Below, one piece after another: positions 1 through 7,646 of a DNA stretch of 64,000 bases. The stretch comes from Magnetococcales bacterium (GTDB taxonomy: Bacteria > Pseudomonadota > Magnetococcia > Magnetococcales > UBA8363). How positions within the stretch are numbered: position 1 is the first letter of the stretch; every line of letters starts with the position of its first letter. The position numbers and the translations under genes are program-made. Location of the stretch: positions 1 through 64,000 of the forward strand of contig JADGCV010000026.1 in the NCBI GenBank assembly GCA_015228815.1, in the 5' to 3' direction. Below the pieces are notes generated by a model. The model was not told the DNA's origin, ran no database searches, and saw nothing but the letters and a program-made list of their open reading frames with translations.

Positions 1-77
1 CAAAATCAAAAACAAAATCAAAAACAAAAACAAAACCCTGGGGGCAATCCCCCAGACCCCTTTTTTCTTTCAATAAT
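1..77 (-). terminator. Terminator-like repeat element 3' of cpoB
   Basis: Read on the minus strand, downstream of the cpoB stop, there is a GAAAGAAAAAAGGGG lead, then a perfect 7-bp stem (CTGGGGG/CCCCCAG, positions 38-55, loop of four), then a T-rich tail of repeated GTTTTTG units (positions 1-35). Stem plus T-rich tail has the form of an intrinsic terminator for tolB-pal-cpoB. The same lead, stem and tail recur at 61512-61566, with related forms at 37101-37171 (other orientation) and 60262-60288. It is therefore one copy of a dispersed family. Confidence 0.65.
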
Positions 78-121
78 CCCGAATCCAGAAAGAGATCTGA
101 AAGTTACCCGAGGACGCAGCA

Positions 122-1207
122 TCAACGCTTGCCACCCTTTTCCTCAATCATTTCCAAACGCTGCTTGGCCATCGAAACCGCAGGAGATTCGGGAAAATCA
201 CTGATCAGACGGGTCAGACTGTTCCGGGCATTCTCCATGTCACCCAGTTCGAAAAAGGCAAAACCAATCTTGAGAAGACTCGCCGGAACCTTGCCGCTGT
301 TGGGCCAGCGGACCAAAACCTGATTGAACGCCATCAAGGCATCGGGAAACTTGCGCTGCACATAATAAAGTTCGCCAATCCAGTACTGGGCATTGTCGGC
401 CAGGGGATCGTTGGGAAACCACTCCATGAAATTCTTGAAGACCGCCAACGATTCATCATAACGCCCCCCCTTGAGAAGAAGAAACGCCTCCTCATAGGCC
501 TGTTTCGAATTCTCGGGCTTGGGCCGGGATGGCGCCGCCTTCTTTTCCGTGGATGTCACGACCCCCGCCTTTGCTGCCCCCTTCGCAGTCGGCGCCGTCG
601 CCCGTGCCGCCGCCCCCTGCGAAACACCCGTCACCCCCCCCGGTGGGACCGTCGCCGGAGCCTCCTCGTCCACCTCGACCGTATCACCATTCCCGTCAAC
701 CGCCCCCTGATCCGCCGGATCATCATCGGGATCGTTTGCGTCCAGCCCCGGAGCACCCTGTTGCGCCGCCTGTTGCGCCTGTTGCATCGCCAGCTTGTTC
801 TTCGCCTCCAACTCCGCCTCCAGACGGGTCTTGGCATGCTGCAAATGCTCCACCTCCCCACGCAACGACGTAATCTCCTTCTCCATCAACCCCAGCCGCT
901 TCTCCATGCTGGTGGCGACGTTGCGCTGAAGATCCTCGTACTTCTCGACGCGATTGGAAAGGGAATCGACCACCTCGGGCAGGGGCGGCTTCGGGGGCGC
1001 CGCAGGCGGTCCCGCCTCGGTGCGCACCGGAGGTCGCCGGGAATCCCCATAATAGTCCGGACCAGCATCTCCCGAGGGTCCGGAACTGACACAGGCATAA
1101 AGAGGAAAAAAGAATAAAACAAGAGCTGGAACCCATCCCTTGACCTTCCCGAGACGCATCAAGGTCACGAATACAGCCCGATCAAGGAAATTCTGGTTCC
1201 AGCCCAT
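122..1207 (-). CDS. cpoB: Tol-Pal system protein CpoB (YbgF), lipoprotein form
   Basis: CpoB is a cell-envelope factor that works with Tol-Pal and coordinates peptidoglycan synthesis with outer-membrane constriction. The 361-residue product has a hydrophobic N-terminus ending in a lipobox-like LYAC (Cys39), so it is predicted to be a lipoprotein; E. coli CpoB is a soluble periplasmic protein. Residues about 82-145 form a heptad-rich coiled coil for trimerisation. A Pro/Ala/Asp-rich linker follows (about 145-230). The C-terminal 125 residues carry three TPR-like repeats typical of YbgF (AYEEAFLLLKGGRYDESLAVF and two more). It starts 15 bp after pal ends, preceded by CCGGGAA, so it is co-transcribed. 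An internal Met17 is an alternative start that would give a shorter signal peptide. Confidence 0.9.
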   Translation of the reverse strand: MGWNQNFLDRAVFVTLMRLGKVKGWVPALVLFFFPLYACVSSGPSGDAGPDYYGDSRRPPVRTEAGPPAAPPKPPLPEVVDSLSNRVEKYEDLQRNVATSMEKRLGLMEKEITSLRGEVEHLQHAKTRLEAELEAKNKLAMQQAQQAAQQGAPGLDANDPDDDPADQGAVDGNGDTVEVDEEAPATVPPGGVTGVSQGAAARATAPTAKGAAKAGVVTSTEKKAAPSRPKPENSKQAYEEAFLLLKGGRYDESLAVFKNFMEWFPNDPLADNAQYWIGELYYVQRKFPDALMAFNQVLVRWPNSGKVPASLLKIGFAFFELGDMENARNSLTRLISDFPESPAVSMAKQRLEMIEEKGGKR

Positions 1208-1222
1208 CGTTGATTCCCGGAA

Positions 1223-1762
1223 TTATTTGGAAACGACTTCGGCGCGACGATTCTCGGCCCAGGAGGTCTCATCGTGACCCTTCACCACCGGACGCTCCTT
1301 GCCATAGGAAATGGTCTTGATCCGGCTTGCCTCGATCCCTTGCGAAATCAGATAACGCGCGGCAGCGTCGGCACGTTGTTGTCCCAGGGCCAAGTTGTAT
1401 TCGCGGGTGCCACGCTCGTCACAGTGACCTTCGACCGCCACCTGTCCCGAAGACTTGGAAAGCATGCGGGCATTGTGAGACAGAATCTCTTCCGCCTGCG
1501 CCGTCAAGGCCGACGAGTTGAAATCGAAATGGACGACATTGCCCGCGGCGCCACCCATGCCACCCATGCCACCGCCACGGCTCGGATCATCCAGATTGGA
1601 GCCATAACCACCCGCACGCCCCACCGAGGTCCCATCTCCCCCCATTCCCGCTGCCTGTGCCGACCCCGCGGCACCTTCCGGCCCTTCGTTTGGAACCGCG
1701 CCGCAACCCGACAGGACTCCAAGGAACAGTACCGTAATAATTAGAGTAGCCAAGCGTTTCAT
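1223..1762 (-). CDS. pal: Peptidoglycan-associated lipoprotein Pal
   Basis: Pal anchors the outer membrane to peptidoglycan and binds TolB. The 179-residue product has a lipoprotein signal peptide with lipobox LSGC (Cys20). A Gly/Ala/Met-rich low-complexity linker (about 21-75) leads into an OmpA-like C-terminal domain. That domain starts at VVHFDFNSSALT and contains the peptidoglycan-binding block VEGHCDERGTREYNLALGQQ, followed by the RADAAARYLISQGI helix and ENRRAEV at the end. These are diagnostic Pal signatures. It lies between tolB and cpoB in the usual order. The glycine-rich linker is longer than in the E. coli protein. Confidence 0.96.
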   Translation of the reverse strand: MKRLATLIITVLFLGVLSGCGAVPNEGPEGAAGSAQAAGMGGDGTSVGRAGGYGSNLDDPSRGGGMGGMGGAAGNVVHFDFNSSALTAQAEEILSHNARMLSKSSGQVAVEGHCDERGTREYNLALGQQRADAAARYLISQGIEASRIKTISYGKERPVVKGHDETSWAENRRAEVVSK

Positions 1763-1837
1763 GCAATCACCTCAAGAAGAATTGTTGTTGCCACCATGTT
1801 GCGCCTCTGGAATGCAAGGGTTCCCCGGAACCGCTTG

Positions 1838-3211
1838 TCAACGTACCAAAGGTGACCAGGAAGGATCGGAGCCATTGATGCCACCATCCAGATTTACCAA
1901 CCTTTCATTATGCCCTGTCAAATCGATCGTGTAAAGCCGTGTCTGACTGCCGGACTGCCTGGAAAACAAAATCACCCGGCCATTGGGTGACCATGTGGGG
2001 GATTCATCCATCCAGGAGTCGGTCAGGGAACGGCCATTGGTCCCCTTGGGATCGATGACCGAAATGCGAAAACGACCACCGCCACCACTGACATAAGCGA
2101 TCAAATCGCCACGGGGAGACCAGGAAGGGGCGGCATTGTAGTTGCCCTCGAACGTGATGCGCCGGACATTGCCGCCGCTCGTATCCATGATGTAGATCTG
2201 CGGCGATCCGGCGCGGTCGGAATTGAAAACGATCTGACTGCCGTCGGGAGAAAACGAGGGCGAAGTGTCGATGGCGTTGTTTTCGGTGAGACGGCGCAGG
2301 TCGCCGCTGCCGATGTCACGCAGATAAATTTCGGAGTTGCCATCCATGCTCAGGGTCAGGGCCATGAGACGCCCGTCGGGAGACCAGGCGGGAGCACTGT
2401 TGAGGCCAGGATAATCCCCCTGAATGGTCCGCTTGCCAGTATACAGATCCCAACGGAAAATCCTGGGGGGGCCCCGCTCGTAGGAGACATAAAACAACTG
2501 TTCCCCCGTCGGCGCAAACCTCGGCGTCAACACCAGGGTTCGATCACGGGTCAGATCGACCCGGTTGGCCCCATCCTGATCCATCAGCGCCAGCCATTTC
2601 ATGTCTCCCTTGCTGGCGACAAAGGCAATCCGCGAAGTGAAATAGCCGCTCTCGCCGGTCAGGCGGGTATAGATTTCATCGGCGATGCGATGGGCGACAT
2701 GGCGCCAGTCCCGAACCGGAGCGGTAAAACGCTTCCCTTTTCCCACCAGGGTTCCCTGGTAGACATCATGCAGGAAAAAATCGGCGATCAATTTACCGTC
2801 ACGTTCATGGACGGCCCCCGAGACCACCGCCTCGGCGCCGATCAGGCGCCAGTCGCGAAAATTGGGTCCCTGCTGCCAGAGTTGGACGGGGGTTTGCAAA
2901 AAGGTGCTGGGTTCCAGAGGCTTGAACAATCCCGAGCGTTCAAGATCGGCGGTGATGACCTCGTTGAGTTGGTGCCCGGTCGAGCCCTGGGACGAAATGG
3001 CCCCGCCGGAGGTCAAATCGACAAAATCGGACAGGGCGATCGGCATCGGTTGCAGACCACCCTTGGTGATGTCGATGCGCAGGGCCCCCTGCGCCGGCAG
3101 GGCGGCGACGAAAAAAAACAGCGACAGTACCAGGGCCTGAACCCCGACAATGCCGGAACGGACAATGCCCGCGGACGCAAAAAAAGTCCACAATCCCCGC
3201 ATCGGAGTCAT
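1838..3211 (-). CDS. tolB: Tol-Pal system beta-propeller protein TolB
   Basis: TolB is a periplasmic protein that connects the inner-membrane TolQRA complex with Pal. A hydrophobic export signal ends near AALPAQGA, followed by the N-terminal TolB domain (RIDITKGGLQPMPIALSDF). A six-bladed beta-propeller follows, with repeated WSPDGR / FSPDGSQIVF / WSPRGDLIAYVS motifs and NSDRAGSPQIYIMD, the classic TolB blade signature. The start is uncertain: ATG at 3211 or 3202 gives a plausible signal peptide, while ATG at 3277 would add 22 residues that look unlike one. pal and cpoB follow on the same strand. tolQ, tolR and tolA are not upstream, where many proteobacteria have them; an oxidoreductase on the other strand lies there instead. 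Confidence 0.95.
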   Translation of the reverse strand: MTPMRGLWTFFASAGIVRSGIVGVQALVLSLFFFVAALPAQGALRIDITKGGLQPMPIALSDFVDLTSGGAISSQGSTGHQLNEVITADLERSGLFKPLEPSTFLQTPVQLWQQGPNFRDWRLIGAEAVVSGAVHERDGKLIADFFLHDVYQGTLVGKGKRFTAPVRDWRHVAHRIADEIYTRLTGESGYFTSRIAFVASKGDMKWLALMDQDGANRVDLTRDRTLVLTPRFAPTGEQLFYVSYERGPPRIFRWDLYTGKRTIQGDYPGLNSAPAWSPDGRLMALTLSMDGNSEIYLRDIGSGDLRRLTENNAIDTSPSFSPDGSQIVFNSDRAGSPQIYIMDTSGGNVRRITFEGNYNAAPSWSPRGDLIAYVSGGGGRFRISVIDPKGTNGRSLTDSWMDESPTWSPNGRVILFSRQSGSQTRLYTIDLTGHNERLVNLDGGINGSDPSWSPLVR

Positions 3212-3277
3212 GGCCCCACGGATGAACGCCGACCCATTGCCACACACATTCCGATTCCCGCCGACTCTGCACTTCAT

Positions 3278-3620
3278 GTTCGCCCCAATCCACGATGCAA
3301 CCGACTCCTTGAAGGAAGGGTGCCGGCCCGTTGGCGCACACTATCGCAGGGAAGCGCCAACAATGCAAGCGTCCTTCATTCATGCCCGCGGCGCAATGCA
3401 AGGAAAAAAAGAATCACCAAACCCATCCCACGGTTGGGAGCCGTCGCCCCTTCTTCACGTGAAAACCTTTACCAAACCGGTCCGATTGGCGACAATGGAT
3501 ACGTGAAGACGGCCAGGGAACACGAATGCCGACCCCGTGTCCCGATTCAATCGGGGGGCCGGTCCCCAACGCCTCCCCCAAGACAACCATCATCGCCCAC
3601 CCCAAGCCGGAGGATTTGGC
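3278..3620. other. Intergenic region between divergent tolB and oxidoreductase genes
   Basis: This 343-bp stretch must hold the promoters of tolB-pal-cpoB (leftward) and of the oxidoreductase (rightward). I see no convincing coding sequence, repeat or strong -35/-10 pair. A GGAGG Shine-Dalgarno at 3609-3613 serves the GTG start at 3621. Confidence 0.5.
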
Positions 3621-4601
3621 GTGAAACCTGGACACACAATTCGCGTCGCGGTTTTGGGCGCCGGTCCGATGGGACGCAATCATCTTCGGATCTATTCCCA
3701 ACTCCGGGGAATCGAACTGGTCGGAGTCGTCGATCCCGATCCGGACAGGCTGCGTTTTGCCACATCTTCCTTCGGCTGTCCCGGATTTCCCGACGCAAGC
3801 CAACTTCCCGATTCCATCGATGCCGCCAGTATCGCCACCCCTCCGGCGACCCATGCCGAGCTTGGCATCCTGCTCATGAACCGGGGGGTTCATTGCCTGA
3901 TCGAAAAACCACTGGCCACATCGACCGATCAATGCCAGGCCTTGATCGATGCCGCCCGAAACAACAAAGTCATCCTCCTGGTCGGCCATGTCGAACGGTT
4001 CAATCCCGCCATTCGGGAACTGACCCGTCTTCTGACCTCGGGTCCGCGCATTCTGGCCCTTGACGCACGTCGCATGAGTCATGCCAGTTCCCGCATCACC
4101 GATGTCGATGTCATCGCCGATCTGATGGTTCATGACCTGGACCTCGTCATGAACCTGGTGCAACGTCCCATCGTCCGTGTCACCGCGGGCAATGTCCGCA
4201 CGACCGATTCCCCAGGTTCCGATCATGTCTGTGCCCTTCTTGGATTCGAGGGGGGAATTCTGGCCACGATCACCGCCAGCCGCATCACGCGCCATCGGGT
4301 GCGGCAATTGAGCGTCACCGCCGACATGGGCTGGATCACCGCCGATCTCATTGCCCAGGAACTTTGTATTTTTCGTCAGGGCGTTGGAATCGCCGCCTCC
4401 GGGGCATCGGGGACCGCCTGCCCCGTCGATCACTCCCTGGAGCGGGTCATGGTCCGACATGCCGAACCTCTGGCTCTGGAACTGCAACATTTCATCGATT
4501 GCGTCCAGGGCGAGGCCCAACCGTTGGTCACGGGACAGCAGGCGTTCGCGGTCCTCGAAATGGCCGAGACAATCCGCCGGAGCGCGACCGAAAAATCGTG
4601 A
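3621..4601 (+). CDS. Gfo/Idh/MocA family NAD(P)-dependent oxidoreductase
   Basis: This family uses NAD(P) to oxidise or reduce sugars, inositols and related compounds, often in making unusual sugars for surface polysaccharides. The 326-residue product opens with a Rossmann nucleotide-binding fold (VAVLGAGPMGRNHLRIY). It has the family's EKPLATS motif, whose lysine is the usual catalytic residue, and a GHVERFNPAIRELTRLL segment at the start of the C-terminal alpha/beta domain. The GTG start was chosen because GGAGG lies seven bases upstream and the Rossmann strand follows at once. The frame is open further upstream, but that part has no domain character. The gene is convergent with the deacetylase-glycosyltransferase gene (32-bp gap). 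The substrate cannot be told from sequence; the neighbours suggest nucleotide-sugar metabolism, which is inference. Confidence 0.88.
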   Translation: MKPGHTIRVAVLGAGPMGRNHLRIYSQLRGIELVGVVDPDPDRLRFATSSFGCPGFPDASQLPDSIDAASIATPPATHAELGILLMNRGVHCLIEKPLATSTDQCQALIDAARNNKVILLVGHVERFNPAIRELTRLLTSGPRILALDARRMSHASSRITDVDVIADLMVHDLDLVMNLVQRPIVRVTAGNVRTTDSPGSDHVCALLGFEGGILATITASRITRHRVRQLSVTADMGWITADLIAQELCIFRQGVGIAASGASGTACPVDHSLERVMVRHAEPLALELQHFIDCVQGEAQPLVTGQQAFAVLEMAETIRRSATEKS

Positions 4602-4633
4602 CGGGAATGGTTTTCTCAATCCCTTGGGATGCG

Positions 4634-6676
4634 TCAGCAGTTCGTGGGAATGAACCGTCCGCCCGCCATTCTCTGATGAATCGCCGCCAACGCCTCCATC
4701 CCCTGATGTCCGGTTGGCGCCTTCAACGGCGCCGGTCCCCCTCTGGCACGATCCATCCGTCCATTCAACGTCACGAAAATACGCTTGAGGGCGCCTACAT
4801 CCCCCGGAGAAACAATTTCCAACCGCGGTGATGTCAGCTCGAACAAATGCTCCCAGGCGGAAATGGCGGTGGTGATCACAAGACACTCGTGACACGCGGC
4901 ATCCAGCAATGCCCGCGGATACAACGGCGCCACCAGGGCGCTCCGATAGGGAAGGACCATGACATCCACCCGCCCCCCGATCCCGCCATCCACCCCGGAC
5001 TCCACCAGGTCCACCCGCTCCGTCAACCCAAGCTTCTGAAGGGTTTTCCGAACCGTTACCACCCTCTGCCCCTCCTCCACGACGAGAAGAAGACGCAACC
5101 GCGGATTGTCCGCCACCGCCATGGCCAACGCCCGCAACAGATCGTCGATCCCTTCCAACGGAGTCCCCATCCCCGAAAATCCCAACCGAATCACATCCGG
5201 TCCCGGTTTCCATTCCCCGAATGTCGGCCCCTGCCATGGACGCAACGGTTCGACCAACCCCGGACACTGAAAAACCTTCGCGCATCCCATGGCGGTCAGC
5301 GCCCGTGCCGTCGCCGCCTCCATCGTCAGATGCCCCCCCGCGACCCTTCCGGCGCGACGCGACAAAAATCCCGGATTGCCAAGCATCGCCCGTCCCACGA
5401 GCCAGGGATCATCGGCCAGAGACCGGAACGTCGCCCAATCCCATGCCACCGCCCTCCCCCCATAATGAAGCAGAATTCTTTCACCCGGAAAGGCCATCCA
5501 AGAAGTCACCCAGGCCCAGGCCGGAGAAGGAAGAAGCAGGTGCAATACCGCCAGGTCGTTGCCAATGCGTCGGTCGAGCGAACGCAGCCAGAACCACAGA
5601 TCCAAAATGCGCCGTCCCGTCGAAAAAGCCCGATACCGCTCGAAGTGATGCCGCTCCAGCCCATACAGGAGATCCGGCAGAAAATGACGTGGCGGATGGC
5701 CCTTGCGGGTCAATCCTTCGATGAGCCGGGTGTACAACACAACCTGATCCCAGGTTTGCGGCCATGCCAATGCCAGGACCACCTCCGAGGCATGGGAACG
5801 GGTGGCGAAGGTGGTGGACTCGCCGCCCCGCTCCCGGATCCTCATCGCCGCCACCAGCAGATCACATCCTTGCTGCTCGAAAAAACCCGTGACCGACTCC
5901 GATTCCAGAGCCGCCAATTCCTGGTCCCAATGGATGTTCCAATGGGCATAATGCTCCGCCGCGGCCCGATCCATGCGACCGGGATGGACGACAAGTTCCG
6001 GTATTTCCGTCCCCGTCCCCTCCCGGTGGGCCGCGAACATCTCCCGCGCCGCCTCCAGGGAAAAACGTCCCGCCCAGTCGAGGCCCATCGGTTTCAGGGA
6101 AAGGGCATGGCGCACCCGCGGGGCCAGACGCCAACTGATCCAGGAGGACAGATTGACCCGCCCCTGGGGCGTCCATCCCCGCCAATCCCAACCCCCGCAC
6201 CCGCGAATGGGCACCTTGTAGGATTCCAACAAAGATCGCAGGACAAACCACAGCGGCGGGAACAGGTGGACCTGCTGGTGGCTGTTGATGAAATCCAGAC
6301 TCAACCCCAATTCGACGAACCGATCGATCTGGTCCGCCACCTCCCGCCGCAGGGCAGGAAGAATCCAGGGCTTGAGCGCCACCAGGCGAAACAATCGCCC
6401 CCGACCATCAGGCAAGCGTCCACGCCGGTCGAGAATCGGTTTCAACCCCCGATCATCCCCGCGCAAGGGACGTTCCTCCGACAACACCAGATGGACCCCT
6501 GTCAGGACACCGGTATTTTTCAATTGCGAGACCCGCTCCAGACGGGCCGCCGGATGACACATGACACTGACACCGGTAATGGCCTGACGCCGCGCCAGGC
6601 TCAAGATTCCCTCGTTGATGCCGTCGGTCAAACCATAATCGTCGGCGGTGATCGCCAAGGGACCAAAAGGTGTCAT
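4634..6676 (-). CDS. YdjC/ChbG-type deacetylase fused to a glycosyltransferase-like domain
   Basis: The 680-residue product combines two activities. Residues about 1-290 are a YdjC/ChbG (HpnK-like) carbohydrate deacetylase: ITADDYGLTDGINEGIL carries the metal-binding aspartates, GVHLVL and INSHQQVHLFP the metal-binding histidines. Residues about 300-640 look like a GT-B glycosyltransferase. The C-terminal half has LGFSGMGTPLEGIDDLLRAL, a DVMVLPYRSALVAPLYPRAL acceptor/donor segment and LLDAACHECLVIT, as in GT4 proteins. The likely role is deacetylation and sugar transfer during polysaccharide or glycolipid assembly. It starts 22 bp after the exporter permease gene ends and is probably translated from the same mRNA. 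The fusion is one uninterrupted reading frame. The glycosyltransferase half is divergent, so its activity is less certain than the deacetylase. Confidence 0.8.
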   Translation of the reverse strand: MTPFGPLAITADDYGLTDGINEGILSLARRQAITGVSVMCHPAARLERVSQLKNTGVLTGVHLVLSEERPLRGDDRGLKPILDRRGRLPDGRGRLFRLVALKPWILPALRREVADQIDRFVELGLSLDFINSHQQVHLFPPLWFVLRSLLESYKVPIRGCGGWDWRGWTPQGRVNLSSWISWRLAPRVRHALSLKPMGLDWAGRFSLEAAREMFAAHREGTGTEIPELVVHPGRMDRAAAEHYAHWNIHWDQELAALESESVTGFFEQQGCDLLVAAMRIRERGGESTTFATRSHASEVVLALAWPQTWDQVVLYTRLIEGLTRKGHPPRHFLPDLLYGLERHHFERYRAFSTGRRILDLWFWLRSLDRRIGNDLAVLHLLLPSPAWAWVTSWMAFPGERILLHYGGRAVAWDWATFRSLADDPWLVGRAMLGNPGFLSRRAGRVAGGHLTMEAATARALTAMGCAKVFQCPGLVEPLRPWQGPTFGEWKPGPDVIRLGFSGMGTPLEGIDDLLRALAMAVADNPRLRLLLVVEEGQRVVTVRKTLQKLGLTERVDLVESGVDGGIGGRVDVMVLPYRSALVAPLYPRALLDAACHECLVITTAISAWEHLFELTSPRLEIVSPGDVGALKRIFVTLNGRMDRARGGPAPLKAPTGHQGMEALAAIHQRMAGGRFIPTNC

Positions 6677-6698
6677 CGCGCACCCCCAGACGGATTGT

Positions 6699-7583
6699 TC
6701 ATGCCCCCAACCGTTCCAGAATGACCGGTATCGCCAGGCGGTAATAGATCAGCGCCAGAAAGAAAACAACCACGATCCCTCCCGTCAACCACAGAAGCCC
6801 CCCAGGATCGGCCAGCGTTCCCCTGGCCAGGCAATCCCTGGCCGCCTGAAGGATCGGGGTGACGGGGTTGACGTTGACGATCATGGAATAGGGCCAGCTT
6901 TGTGGCGGCGGATAGACAATGGGCGTCAGGAAAAAGGCCAGGCGCAGAAAAATGGTGATCCCCTCCTTGACATCCTTGTACAGCGCGCCGATGGGGACCA
7001 GAAACAGACCCACCGTCGCCCCCAGAAGGATCAGCACCAGGATCACGAACGGAGCCAACGCCACCGTCCAATGCCATGCGACGCCAAAATAGAGCATGGC
7101 CGCGAAAGCGATCATCAGTTGCAGCACCGATACGAACAGGACCTGGCCAACCGCCGCCAGAATCGGCGCCTCCCGCGGCATGTTGATCTTGATCATGATC
7201 GGGACACACGATTCGAACAGGGTCATCGGCGCCATGACGCTTTCGGTGAATATTTGCCACAGGAGGGTCCCCAGCATGACATACACCGGATAGGGAATTT
7301 CGGTGGCGCCAAGATTCAGAATCGACTTTTCGTTGAGAAACACAAAAATGGCCGTGGTCACGATCGGCGGGATCAACAGCCAGAGAAATCCAAAAACCGA
7401 CTGCCGGTACCGCTGCTGGAGGTCACGCCGGAAAAGACGCCACGCCAGATCACGGGAATCGACGACATCACGCCACGCCAGGCGGAAAAAATCGAGGGGA
7501 TGACGCAGTGGCGATTCGGAGGAATACACCCGCTCCACCAGGATCGTTTTGCGCTCGGGTTCGGTCATATCGATGGTCCCCAT
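6699..7583 (-). CDS. ABC-2 type polysaccharide/lipid export permease (Wzm/KpsM-like)
   Basis: This is an inner-membrane permease of an ABC exporter for O-antigen, capsule or similar glycans. The 294-residue product has a cytosolic N-terminus of about 60 residues. The amphipathic DLAWRLFRRDLQQRYRQSVFGFLW block is typical of Wzm/TagG families; the first membrane helix and about five more follow. The IMIKINMPREAPILAAV cytosolic loop is the usual coupling element for the ATPase. The KpsT/Wzt ATPase gene expected next to it is absent, and the next gene upstream is an unrelated sensor-like protein. The ATPase must be elsewhere or shared. It lies in a two-gene unit with the downstream deacetylase-glycosyltransferase, which supports a polysaccharide role. 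Confidence 0.88.
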   Translation of the reverse strand: MGTIDMTEPERKTILVERVYSSESPLRHPLDFFRLAWRDVVDSRDLAWRLFRRDLQQRYRQSVFGFLWLLIPPIVTTAIFVFLNEKSILNLGATEIPYPVYVMLGTLLWQIFTESVMAPMTLFESCVPIMIKINMPREAPILAAVGQVLFVSVLQLMIAFAAMLYFGVAWHWTVALAPFVILVLILLGATVGLFLVPIGALYKDVKEGITIFLRLAFFLTPIVYPPPQSWPYSMIVNVNPVTPILQAARDCLARGTLADPGGLLWLTGGIVVVFFLALIYYRLAIPVILERLGA

Positions 7584-7646
7584 ATCACATCATCCGCTCA
7601 TGGTCCAAACGTAAGGATGAAACGCCAAGCAATATCATCCTCCCCT

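Noticed and set aside
3414-5285. 623-codon minus-strand frame
   Set aside because: Antisense to the Gfo/Idh gene and out of frame with the deacetylase-glycosyltransferase gene; Gly/Asp-rich composition typical of shadows.
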